Shown: piece after piece, positions 47,608-58,001 of the stretch | Numbering within the stretch: position 1 is the stretch's first letter | Layout of the letters: each line of letters starts with the position of its first letter | Origin: Hypomyces perniciosus | Lineage: Eukaryota; Ascomycota; Sordariomycetes; Hypocreales; Hypocreaceae | NCBI GenBank assembly: GCA_008477525.1 | Contig: SPDT01000007.1 | Coordinates: 4,712,001 to 4,776,000, forward strand | Reading direction: 5' to 3' | Length of the DNA: 64,000 bases | Notes under the pieces: generated by a model | What the model saw: only the letters and a program-made list of their open reading frames with translations | The model's database searches: none | Told to the model about the DNA's origin: nothing | Position numbers and translations under genes: made by a program

Positions 47608-49425
47608 GGTGGGATATCATGTTAGGAATGCAAAATAATATGACTGGTTACCTATCTACATACGAGAATGAACTCATAATATGCATAGTCTTGTTGGGAC
47701 TCTATCCACCTATCCACAACACTCCGTATTAGGTAGAGAAGGCCCCGATTTGATGTGGAGGAGATGACGAACGCTAGTAGAAAACCCCATATCTCACAAT
47801 GAACCCCCTGTTTTTGACATGTGAAGGTGGAGATGGCAGGTGAGCCATGTCAGAGGGGAACAAAACAAGCTGCCATGATGGCCTCGCCAGTCCTGATGTG
47901 TGTGTGCCTCGCCAACGCCATCTTGGACATTTTCGTATGCCGCGCTCCGTTCCCTATGCTCCGTATCTTTATCTTGCCTAAAGATGGAGGAGAGCTGAAT
48001 GTTGGCATAGGCGTTTCGATGTGCCCTACGGGACAAGCTCCCCGCTGCATGTGCTGTCCGTGCCCCATCCGATTGGCAGCCCTCAGACTGTTAACGTCCA
48101 TTTAGTTTCAATGCGACGTGAACTGAACTACTACTAGACTAGCTAGACCAGCCCGCTGTGGAGGGATTTTGGAGATTGGTGGGTAAATGGCATGAGGCCA
48201 GCCAGGGACTTTGCGGTTGTTGATGGATGACAGATTGTTATGCCTCAACTTGCGAAGTACATATATACGAAGTGCATATCTAGAGTCTGTCAAATAAAGT
48301 AGACAGAGGAGCAACGGCTGGACCTGTCCTCTGAATTAATAGGTTTGTGTCATTCGAATCAATGTATCAATTAATATATGTAATACTCGGTTACAACAGT
48401 TCCCCCATTGCTACGAGTACAAAGGCAATACGGAGAACGGAGTATACTGCTCCGGACTCCGCACATACATTCACTAACGCTTATTACCATTGGCATGACG
48501 ACGACCCAAGAGATGGCTCTAGCTACTATTACTATTACCTATCTATGGAGTGCATTTGTACAACACATACGCGAGCTGCTCCAACCTAACTTCTGACGAA
48601 ATACTACTCACTTAGGTACTTACTGCCTTCTCAACAATTCGCACATGAGTGGCCCAACAATCTGGCCCCCCTGAAGCAGCGCATCGGTCAAGCATGTGGC
48701 CCAGCCATTGGCTCACGCCGTGTTCAGGGACTCGACCTGCGCCTCGACACTATTATCGGATCAATGGGTGATACTGCTAGTATTCGTAGTACTACGACCT
48801 GATAGAAGTAGCACTAATACTTCGTACTATCAGATCGATACAAGTTGCATAATGCGGGAGCGAGACGGGGAGAGGGGATGGGTCTCGTTTCTCTGTGCCA
48901 ACAAATGCAATGCTCCCTGCTCGTTCTCGTGATCTGATCTGTGTGGTACAGTGCACACTCCTCCATAGCTGCCCACACACCCCTTGTCCTATGACTGCGT
49001 TGTGCTACTTTGTCTGCTGTACTCACAGAGACTCCAGCAGAAACGGTCAAAAAAGCCTGCACAGATCATCTTGGTCTTGGTCTTGAGCAGACTTGCCCAC
49101 TCCTTGGTGTGGACACACCATCACCTGGGCACACATCTTGTTTCCCCGAGACGAGAGCTTGTTTCCACTATTATGCTCTATGTATGTAGGTAGGTAGGCA
49201 TGTATGTAGGTAATACGTCACTACTGGTAGGTAGAGAGGTATATAGATGTGAGTGAATCTCCCATCCTCCCATTTCTCTCATGCTTTGGCCCTCCTCTTC
49301 TCCTTCTCTGTCTCCATCAATTCCTCCTCAATTTCTCAACCTTGTTATCTACACTGGGTTCAACACCAATCCCAATCCCATTCCGAATTCAACCCCTAAT
49401 TCTCTCCAAACGATGAGAGAATATC
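47608..49425. other. Intergenic region upstream of BTA1
   Basis: 1.8 kb without a supportable gene. It contains AT-rich short repeats, including a GTAGGTAGGTAG run near 49185-49200, and a CT-rich leader from about 49256 to 49410. I looked for a CACGTG phosphate-response site near BTA1 and did not see one. Confidence 0.5.
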
Positions 49426-52138
49426 ATGGCTTCTCCTGTAGCTCCCACCACTTCCGTTGACCTAATACTTTCGAGTCTATTTGCTAAGTAGGACTTCTCC
49501 AGGGTGGTAACATTTTGCCTTTTGGCATCGATCTTTCTCAACCTTTATATGCTGGAATAGCAGCTACTCTCTTGAGCGGCCTGTGCATTTCTGGCTTTAT
49601 TGCCTCTCGAGGCACCCAGAAGAGCGATGAGGCGCCACCGAGCGTCTTCCGATCCTTCATCCTCTTCTTTTACTCTTGCTTCATCAAACCCCATCAGGGC
49701 GGTTCCAAGGCTTCCCAGCAGGACGCTCTAGAGAGCTTTTACAAAAAACAAGCCGGGGCGTATGATGCCACTCGCAAGCTCCTTCTTCGCGGTCGCGAAG
49801 ATATGCTGGCTCTCGTTGCCGCCCAACTCGAGTCCAAGACCGAGGTGGTGACCTCTGCAAGCAACAAGACCAAGCGCATTTGGGTCGATGTGAGTATCAT
49901 GCCATTGCTGCCAAACTGAGTCCACATATTGACATATGTATAGATTGGCGGCGGCACAGGCTGGAACATTGAGGCCATGTCGCAGTTCGTTGATGTCCCC
50001 ACCTTCTTCTCCAGTGTCTATCTCGTCGACTTCTCTCCATCTCTCTGTGAGGTTGCCCGGAAGCGATTCGAGAGACTCGGCTGGAATAACGTCACTGTTG
50101 TCTGCCAGGATGCTCGCAAGTTCCGTCTCGAAGATTATGAGACGGGCATGGCGGCTCCGCAGAATCCACTGCGCTCTCCTGTGCTCAGCTATTTCACCCA
50201 GCAACGCCAGGAATATGGTGGTGCGGACTTGGTGACCTTTTCGTACAGCCTGTCCATGATTGTGAGTACCTTGTCCTCTCTTTAGATAACCAGGAGTTGT
50301 ACCGACTAACATGTGTAAAATAGCCTGACTACTATTCTGTGGTCGACTCAGTGACATCGCTGTTATCTCCTCACGGTATTCTGGGCGTAGTTGACTTCTA
50401 TGTCCAGAACCAGATTGACTTCACCTTCCGGAACTACACTGGTGGACTTATGGACCGCCACGTCAATGTCTGGCTGAGGACCTTTTGGCGTGCCTGGTTT
50501 GATTTTGACCGCGTCGGTCTTGAGCCGAGTCGTCGTGATTACCTCGAGTATAAGTTTGGCACTATCCTCAACTTCAACTACCGGAACCGTACCCTGGGCT
50601 ACATCCCTTACTACGTCTGGGTTGGATGCCCCAAGAAGCCGTTCTCGCCATCCAGTCTGCCTCATGAAATTATTGAGCGCATCGACGCCTTGGCAACGGA
50701 ATCGCCGTACCTGTACCCCGTCAACCAGGGAGACGCTCTGACCCGTGCGATTGAGAGATCTGCACCAGAAATTCGCTCCAAGGCCTTTATCACCGCTGTT
50801 CAGAATCTGTCTGCTAACTTGCCTCTTCCCTCGTTTTTCTACCAGAACCACCACTGGCGAATTTACTACGATGACCAACTGCAGAAGCATACTCAATTCA
50901 ACGACGAGTACATCTACGCTTTTACCTGGGAGGATGCCCGTGTTGATGAGCGGCTCCTGAAGCTTGGCCCCGAAGACAAGGTCCTCGCCATTACGTCTGC
51001 CGGAGACAACATCATTTCCTATCTCGCCCAAAGCCCTGCTCGTGTTCATGCTGTTGACCTCAACCCAACCCAGAACCATCTCCTTGAACTCAAGGCCGCT
51101 GCGTACACTGCTCTTCCCTATGAGGACTTCTGGAAGATCTTTGGTGACGGAAAGCACCCCGAATTCCGCAAGCTACTGATCTCCAAGCTATCCCCTCACC
51201 TCTCTGGCCGCGCATTCCAGTATTGGATGAAGAACGTCCGCGTCTTCCAGAATAAGAAGGGTTACGGCTTGTATGACACTGGTGGCTCGCGACATGCTAT
51301 TCGCGCCTTCCGCTGGATCCAGCGTATCTTTGGGTTGCAGTCCGTGGTTAAGAAGCTCCTCGATGTCAAGACTCTCAACGAGCAACGCGAAATCTGGCGC
51401 AACAGGATTAGACCAGCCCTGCTCTCCAAACTCATCTGCAATCTGGTAGTCTCTCAGGAGAGCTTCCTCTGGGCGGCTCTTGGTGTTCCGAAGAACCAGC
51501 TGGCAATGATCGAAAGTGACCATGCCGAGTCGGATCCCGTCAAGGAGTCCAAGGCGAAGAACACGCGGTCTCATGCTATCTGGCACTACATGGTCAACAC
51601 TCTTGACCCTGTTGCTGAGGAAACTCACATTGGAACCGACAATCCCTACTACTATGTTTGCATGACTGGTCAGTTCTCACCAAAGTGCCATCCCGAATAC
51701 CTCCGGCCCGAAGTTCACGCCAAATTGTCTCGCCCCGGTGCCCTCGACGGTCTGCGCATTCACACCGACGAACTGGAGGAGGTTATTGCACGCATCACGC
51801 CTGGAACCCTCACTGTCGCCGTCATCATGGACAGCATGGACTGGTTCGATACCGGCTCGCACGCGGCTGCCGCTCAGATTAGCAAGCTTAACAGGGCGCT
51901 CCAGATGGGCGGCCGGGTGCTCCTTCGGTCATCGGCGCTCAGCCCATGGTACATCAAGGTGTTTGAGGCTCACGGCTTCGCAGCCAAGTGCCACGGCTCC
52001 CGAGTCAATGGTGCTTGCATTGACCGCGTCAACATGTACGCAAGCTGCTGGATATGCACCAAGATTGAGAACTTGCCTCCGCCAACACCTGAGATGGACC
52101 GAATTGGCGGGACGGACATTACAAGTCTCACCCTCTAA
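49426..52138 (+). CDS. Betaine lipid synthase BTA1 (fused methyltransferase and aminocarboxypropyltransferase)
   Basis: Makes the phosphorus-free membrane lipid DGTS from diacylglycerol and S-adenosylmethionine, a step used to save phosphate. The coding sequence is join(49426..49455, 49503..49889, 49944..50261, 50324..52138), 849 aa. The last three exons are firm (GTGAGT donors, ATAG acceptors, CTAAC in the last intron). Exon 1 (MASPVAPTTS) rests on a weak GTTGAC donor, and a GTAGCT donor 18 nt earlier is equally in phase. The first part carries a membrane segment (LYAGIAATLLSGLCISGFIA), then a BtaB-like SAM domain with IWVDIGGGTGWNIE. The second part is BtaA-like (DUF3419), with YAFTWEDARVDERLL, AITSAGDNIISYL and VHAVDLNPTQN. 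The domain order is methyltransferase first, the reverse of the algal enzyme as I recall it. Confidence 0.93.
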
Positions 52139-52403
52139 GTGTTTCCCGGTCTGATGATGAATAGGGCCTACATGACTTGATGAAATCTATCTGGAGGGGT
52201 ATCCTTCAACACCATACCCCAAGGATACCAAAAAGGGAATGAGGAGAGCATAGGCTAGATTGAAATTAGTATTAGGTGAATCAAATAGCAACCAAAAATG
52301 GGAAACCTTGACTCAACAAATTAAAAAACAATACCGTAGTCGCAAAGCAAAAATAAAAACCTTATTATTGGCCACTTGAACAGAAAGTCGAAAAAAAAAT
52401 TGC

Positions 52404-52409
52404 AAAAAA
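52404..52409 (-). terminator. Pol III terminator of tRNA-Tyr
   Basis: Six T residues on the minus strand, 25 nt after the tRNA 3' end. A longer T run follows at 52391-52399. Confidence 0.6.
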
Positions 52410-52433
52410 TGTAACTCTTCTCCGAAGAGAGAC

Positions 52434-52520
52434 TCTCCGGGGACGGAGTCGAACCGCCGACATTTCGGTGAGATGTTATCCATTACAGCCGAACGCCATT
52501 ACCAACTAGACCACCCAGAG
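52434..52520 (-). tRNA. tRNA-Tyr (anticodon GUA) with 13-nt intron
   Basis: Nuclear tRNA gene. The acceptor stem pairs CTCTGGG (52520-52514) with CCCGGAG (52441-52435), with one G-U pair, and the discriminator is A. The D arm has a GTC/GGC stem. The anticodon stem TTCGG/CCGAA encloses CTGTAA plus A, with anticodon GTA at 52486-52484. A 13-nt intron (52482-52470) follows position 37, as usual for eukaryotic tRNA-Tyr. The T arm is GGCGG-TTCGACT-CCGTC. The acceptor sequence closely resembles that of yeast tRNA-Tyr. It is charged by the cytosolic synthetase, not by the mitochondrial one encoded 3.3 kb away. Confidence 0.95.
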
Positions 52521-53008
52521 GTAGAAGAGCTGACAGTGGGCAAGTTAGTACTGCCTAAGAGGGTTTGGTGGGGCATAATGATAGGTGCATCATGTCGTGG
52601 TAGTTTAAGCATCACTGTACTTCGTATTTCGTCCAGATCACAGCCTCACAATGCCCTCGAAACCACTTGATTCTAACCTTAATACACGTCCCCCACAAGT
52701 CATAACCCCTTGGACCTTGCAGCTGCGTTTTCACCACGTCTATGATCTCGAGTCCAAGTCCTTCTTGAATTTTATAGGAGGGAGGGCTACGCCCGCGAGG
52801 AAGGTACAGATTATCATCAACCTACCTACACAGAGGTCTCGGAATTCTTCAAGATCTCATTGCATACGATTAGGTTTTGGTGAATTCACCCTGAACGGTA
52901 AGCTTACATCTTTGTATAAATTGAGTATCGTCCTAACTGGACTTGATACTGAATCTTACCAACCGAAGAAACGGGTTTTCATATCACCAAGGTAACTTTT
53001 GTTACTAT
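52521..53008. other. Intergenic region
   Basis: Between tRNA-Tyr and the 3' end of the surface-protein gene. No gene seen; a 114-codon plus-strand frame (52651-52995) has no recognisable features. Confidence 0.6.
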
Positions 53009-53533
53009 TTACCACATGGCCAGCGAGAATCCAAGGATCCCTGCAACAGCAGCGAGCGTGGAATTAACACTGCTGATGGACCCGGTATTGCCCTTGCTAT
53101 CCCCCTGTGATCCAGATGATCCACCATCGCTGCCATTCGCAGCCTTGAGCTCCGCCTGACCAAAATTGGCCTGCAACTTCTCACACCAAAGCCCCGCTGT
53201 GTCAAAGTCCGCCGACGTCTTGCCAGCATCCAGGCTGATGGCCAACCTGTCCGAGCTGGCAGGCATAGTGACGTGCGAGTTGCAAATGCGGAAGCCGGAG
53301 TCGAGTTGGGCGGTGCCTGGACTGCCCCACCAGTAGAGCTCTGGAGCGCTGGCGTTGGAGAGCTTGTAGTTGATGATGAGGAGGGTTTCACTGTCGATAA
53401 CGGTGATGGTCCCGCCGAGGCCGCCGTGGAGGGAGGAGAGAATGCCGGTGTCGCCGGCTTGGCTCCCGGATACGAGTGCGTTTCTGGAGGAGAGGATGAG
53501 GATGGCGAGTGTTTGGGTTTTTGGCAGATGCAT
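53009..53533 (-). CDS. Predicted GPI-anchored DM13-like surface protein
   Basis: Small secreted protein of 174 aa from one exon. A signal peptide is likely at residues 1-23 (LAILILSSRNALVSG), although it is less hydrophobic than usual. The middle (about 30-125) looks like a DM13 domain: GGLGGTITVIDSETLLIINY, then ELYWWG and a late conserved LWCEKLQANFG. Two cysteines (GFRICNS, LWCEK) could form a disulfide. A Ser/Gly/Asn-rich linker follows (GSDGGSSGSQGDSKGN). The C-terminal SSVNSTLAAVAGILGFSLAMW is a typical GPI attachment signal. The likely place is the cell wall or plasma membrane. DM13 domains are suspected of redox or metal roles, but nothing is shown for this protein. An AT/GT microsatellite lies 30-63 bp before the ATG. 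Confidence 0.75.
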   Translation of the reverse strand: MHLPKTQTLAILILSSRNALVSGSQAGDTGILSSLHGGLGGTITVIDSETLLIINYKLSNASAPELYWWGSPGTAQLDSGFRICNSHVTMPASSDRLAISLDAGKTSADFDTAGLWCEKLQANFGQAELKAANGSDGGSSGSQGDSKGNTGSISSVNSTLAAVAGILGFSLAMW

Positions 53534-53562
53534 TCTTGGATCTTTGGAGGGGGCAGGGGTGG

Positions 53563-53594
<32 letters not shown>

Positions 53595-53596
53595 TT
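53563..53596. repeat. (AT)11(GT)6 compound microsatellite
   Basis: Perfect AT then GT dinucleotide repeat, 30-63 bp upstream of the surface-protein start codon on the minus strand, so in its 5' leader or core promoter. Confidence 0.9.
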
Positions 53597-54744
53597 CTGT
53601 AAGAGGAAATGGACACGGAAGGGATGGAAGCAATTACTAATAATAGTTTGGCGATGTGATTGTAGGTCTGGGTATGTCAGGCTTGAGGTCGAAAGATACT
53701 GACAAAGATGGACAACCCGAGTTGCAGCCGCACACTCATTGTAGGCTCAGCCAAGGAAAAAGCAATCATCAGACTTCTGGGTGATTGGTTCAGCTCGACA
53801 ATAGCATACACATGAATAGTTCAACTGATACAACGAGATAAGAAAAAATGGCAATTCGCGGCAATTCTAAACAGAATCGAATGAGATCGACGAGGTTGAA
53901 GGAAATCCTGTGTGCGTATTGATTCCAAAGGCGCCACATTTAGATGCTGATTCCAAAGACTCTGCAACTCCGCCATTCCTTGCGGCGCATACTCCGTAGT
54001 GCATCACGATTGGCTGGAGTGTACTTCGTACTTAACAGCGTGTCAGTCATCAAAAGGCCCTGAGATATCTCAGCGTCATTGTCGTGATTCCACACTCCAA
54101 AAAGTGGAAGCCTGTCCGAGGCATGTAACGGCATGAAGGAAAGGAGCTATTTGGATGGCGTTTATTATTGAAATAGTCACCGAAAATGATATTACAGTGT
54201 TTCTATCTTACTACGTAGGTTCATATTAACATGGATATTTAATGCCTTTGTTAGCCCTCTTTTTATGGGGTCGTCGTAGAATCCTCCTGGTAATGGTAAT
54301 AAGTTAAACGTTGTTATGGTTGATGAATAGATCAGTATATATAGGGCCGAATCAAGGACATTTGGTTAGTCTATGAGTGACTGTTGTTGCTTTATCTTCG
54401 CACAGCTCGTTTGTTGAGTTTGTCACCATGGTGTCTCCATCAAGTAACCACTATGCAGCCTCCAGCAACAAGATTTGGAAAATTCACGTTGAGACTTGAC
54501 CAACATAGTGACATGAAAGAGGCGAATTCGTTAGACGGCAACTTAGAGACATTCTGCATATACGTCCTGGGTATTTGGAACTTATGAGAAGCACTTCGCG
54601 ATCGTCAAGGCTGAGAAAGAATGAACCATGTGAAATTGCGAAATTTTACACATTGAATCCTTTTTAACAATACCTCTATACAGGAGCCCATGACCCTTTT
54701 GAAGGCTGGCATGCGGTATCAGTTATACATCCATCACCACCCCT
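53597..54744. other. Intergenic region
   Basis: Promoter side of the surface-protein gene and 3' flank of SDH4. AT-rich in 54150-54370. TACTCCGTA occurs at 53990-53998. No gene seen. Confidence 0.6.
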
Positions 54745-55397
54745 CTATGCCTTCCAAAGTCTCTTAATAGCCTCCGTTACACCAACATCATTGGTCTCAA
54801 ACTCGTACAGTCCGACGCCAACCGTAACCGTCGCCAGGTTCAAACCCCACCAGAACAACTTTCGCAGACCAGGGTAGCGCTTCTTGGGGATATAGTCGAT
54901 AATGACAGCTTGGAAGCCGATGTGGGAGTGAAGGAGGATCGCGGAGCAGAGAATGGCATCCATGGTGGGGTTGAGAGAGCCAGCAGCGAACGGAGCGATG
55001 GAGAGGGGGACGAGGCCGGCGGCGATGAGGCGTTCGCCAGTCCAGTGGTAGGAACCATGGGCAGAGCTGGGCTCGGGCACGGGTGCAGGGTCGTTGACTA
55101 TTAATCCTCAGTCAGTATACCGAATACCTCGTGCAAATATTGCCGTCAATGGTGGGATATCGCGCGACGTACTTCCGCCCTCAATTCTCTCTACAGATTG
55201 AATGTTAGCACAATTAAATCAAGCAATTGCATACAGCGTGCACTGTCGAGAGTCGTCTTACGAGGCCCAGGCGGTAGGATAGCAGATCGCCTGCTTGAGT
55301 TGTGGAACGCCGCGGCTTTCACAGCGTTGTTTCGGAGGACTGGTCTCGCGGCCAGCGCCGTCTGCCGCAGCAGTGAGGGACGCACAATTGACGCCAT
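54745..55397 (-). CDS. Succinate dehydrogenase membrane anchor subunit, SDH4/CybS
   Basis: Anchors complex II in the inner mitochondrial membrane and helps bind heme b and ubiquinone. The coding sequence is complement(54745..55097, 55173..55190, 55262..55397), 168 aa. The middle exon is only 18 nt and encodes QRIEGG with its flanking phases (1 and 1). Donors are GTAAGA and GTACGT, and acceptors CTGTAG and AATAG. The N-terminus is a mitochondrial presequence rich in Arg and Ala (SLLRQTALAARPVLRNNAVK). The mature part has the family motif NDPAPVPEPSSAHGSYHW and three membrane segments (RLIAAGLVPLSIAPFAAG, PTMDAILCSAILLHSHIGFQ, FWWGLNLATVTVGVGLYEF). The heme-side His (LLHSHIGF) and the conserved Asp-Tyr (IIDYIPKKRYP) are present. 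It shares a divergent promoter with the mitochondrial TyrRS gene. Confidence 0.93.
55173..55190 (-). other. 18-nt microexon of SDH4
   Basis: Flanked by 71-nt and 75-nt introns. Skipping it keeps the reading frame (18 nt) and would only remove six residues between the presequence and the first membrane segment. Confidence 0.8.
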
Positions 55398-55852
55398 GAT
55401 GTGTGATTATACGCGAGACTTCGAGGGCACCCAAATCCGACGTGCTGACAGCAGAGGGCGACGTCGCGCTTCAAGAAACCAGCGAAACGTCGATGCGGTT
55501 TTGGATGACGAACAGTGGACGTTGTTCCAGTCTGCGAAAGAGTTCGGAGTGGTATTGCCGAGGATCTCGAATTGCAAGCTCTGTGATTGGCTGTGCCCGT
55601 TCCGAAGACCACCAGGCGGCGCGAAACAATGTTTTTCCGCCTGGGTAATGCAAGGCGCCTCTGATTGGCCGATGTTTCAAGATCGCATGTGAATTTTCGT
55701 AGGTACGTGGGGTGAAGCCTGGATCTCGCGACCGCTTCAATCTGTATAATTGCGCCTGGGATTAAAGAAGAAGTGTAATGGTGAATTGGGAAACCAGGGT
55801 TGTTTTCTCTTGATTATTTAGCCCTTCGCAGGGCCTTCCTGCATCTCTTATA
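55398..55852. promoter_or_regulatory. Bidirectional promoter, SDH4 and mitochondrial TyrRS
   Basis: 455 bp between two start codons of nuclear genes for mitochondrial proteins. CCAAT-type boxes occur as GATTGG at 55585-55590 and at 55665-55670. No TATA box is apparent, as expected for housekeeping genes. Confidence 0.6.
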
Positions 55853-57836
55853 ATGGCGCCCCGAATAACTTTGACGACAACCCTCCTCCCATCAAGATCA
55901 TGCGTCACCGCACGACATGCCATTCGACAGTCTCCTTGGGCCTTGTGCCAATTGCACAGGGCCCGGGGCATCGCCGAATCGTTTCTACAGAAAGTTGCGG
56001 AAGGCGAAGAGCGGTGGGAGGACAGGGCGAAAAAGATTCACAATGGAGAGCTGCCTCATGTCTGGGATATCCTCGATGAACGAGGCTACATCAAGGATGT
56101 CGCGGGGTATGTCTTTACTGGTGATCAGCGACCAAAGAGTCAACGTCTAATTCTTGCTTAGAACCCCAGAGAAGATCAAGGAAATCATGCGAATCAAGAG
56201 AATAGGCGCTTACGTCGGTGTTGACCCTACTGCCGATTCGATGCACGTTGGACACTTGCTGCCCATGATGCCACTCTTCTGGTTATGGTTCCATGGCCAT
56301 CCAGCTGTAACCCTCCTCGGCGGCGCAACGGCTCGAATCGGGGATCCCACGGGACGTTTAGAGAGTCGCGAGCTTATGTCCAACTCAGACATTTCAAAAA
56401 ACATCACCAAGCTACACTACCAGCTTACAAAACTGTGGCACAATGTAATCATATTGAGGGAGAAGTATGGGTATGAGAAGGATTGGGCTGCGAAGCACCA
56501 CTTGGTGAACAACAACATGTGGCTGCAAGGCTTGAGCATTTACGATTTCACAAAGAGGCTAGCAAGGCACACCAGAATTGGACCAATGCTGAGTCGCGAC
56601 ACGCAAGTTCTCCTCTGCTCCAAAGCCTGCCTCTAAGCTAACCTTGATCTTAGAGTCAAACGCAAAATGACCGAGGGCGACGGCATGTCTCTTGGTGAAT
56701 TCATGTACCCCCTTTTCCAAGGCTGGGATTTCTGGCATCTCTATAACAAGCTTGGCGTACAGATGCAGATTGGCGGTTCGGACCAGTATGGCAATATTGT
56801 TGCGGGAATTGACTCCCTTAAGATTATCCGGGATACTGAGGAAGCACCGCATGACAAGATGCCTACCGGCTGGCAGCATGAACCGATGGGATTCACGGTG
56901 CCGCTGCTCACGGACTCGTCGGGCGTCAAGTTTGGCAAAAGCACTGGCAATGCCGTCTGGCTGGACGAGTTCAAGACATCCGCCTTTGATCTCTACGGCT
57001 ACTTCGTGCGGCGTTCAGACGAGGACGTCGAGAAGTTGTTGAGGTTGTTCACGTTTATGCCCATGACCAAGATCCAGGAGGTTATGACGGAGCACCAGGC
57101 TGACCCATCGAAGCGGGTTGCGCAGCACACTCTGGCTTTTGAGGTTTTGTCTCTTGTGCACGGCTCCCAAAAGGCTCTGCAAGAGGCTCAGCAACACAAG
57201 TTCCGATTCGGCGGGGAACTGCCGCATGTCATCAACGAACCGAGTGCTGAGAGCGGTATCATCACTCATAACAACGCTCCACGGAGCGATATGCAACTTC
57301 CTCGCTCCGTGATGAAGCTATCGCCCGCAAAGCTCCTCTTCGCAACTGGCCTTGCAGCCAGCAACAGTGATGGCCAGCGTCTTGTCACCCAACAAGGCGC
57401 GTACGTCGCCGCACAGCCCGGCCAATCAAGGGGTCTTGTCCCAGGTAATCTGGCATGGACACCAATGAAGATGTGGTTCCCCGAAGAGACGGCCAAGTTC
57501 CTCATCGATGATCGCATCTTGATTCTTCGGAAGGGAAAGCACAACATCCGGATTGTCGAGCTCGTCAGCGATGAGGAGTGGGAGGCGAGCGGCAAGTTTT
57601 TCCCAGGCCAGCCGTACACTGGCACGGTGAGACGGATCACGGAGCAACTGAAGAAGGAGGCAGAGGAGAAAGGAGAGACGCTGACACCTCGAGACCTCAT
57701 TAGGGGGCTCCGGGAAAGGAAGGGAAACGAGCCCCTGAGAGTGGCTAATAACCCTAATATTGAGCTGCCAAATAAGAGGGAGCATCGCTGGATGTCGAGG
57801 GGAAAGGTCCAGAGGAACTCCAAGTCAAGAGACTAA
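55853..57836 (+). CDS. Mitochondrial tyrosyl-tRNA synthetase, CYT-18 family
   Basis: Charges mitochondrial tRNA-Tyr. In Neurospora the ortholog CYT-18 also helps group I introns splice. The coding sequence is join(55853..56106, 56162..56602, 56654..57836), 625 aa. The second intron starts with GCAAGT, a GC-AG intron; the only nearby GT does not keep frame. A mitochondrial presequence covers about the first 40 residues (Arg/Thr-rich). A helical N-terminal extension (AESFLQKVAEGEERWEDRA) corresponds to the part of CYT-18 needed for splicing. The class I signature is HVGH at 113-116, the restored RDTVKRKM joins exons 2 and 3, and the second signature is KFGKS. QIGGSDQYGNI is the tyrosine site motif. 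The C-terminal third has the S4-like RNA-binding domain and a basic tail. Splicing activity is inferred. Confidence 0.95.
56603..56653 (+). other. GC-AG intron in the mitochondrial TyrRS gene
   Basis: 51-nt intron with donor AC/GCAAGT, branch candidate GCTAAC and acceptor CTTAG. It joins the class I motif RDTVKRKM in frame, and no GT donor nearby gives an open frame. Confidence 0.85.
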
Positions 57837-58001
57837 GCGCAAAAGCGTGGCTAGCGTTGTCCTGAGACCATTTGCCATTGTAACAACACACATACTGTAC
57901 AATACTTGGACGACAACCCTTGTTATGATATGATACCATAGATCTCATGGCCTAGACAAGACATGTAAACATCTCCCGAGAATTCCCTTGCACAACCATT
58001 A

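Noticed and set aside
50363..51157. 264-codon minus-strand frame
   Set aside because: Antisense shadow of BTA1 exon 4.
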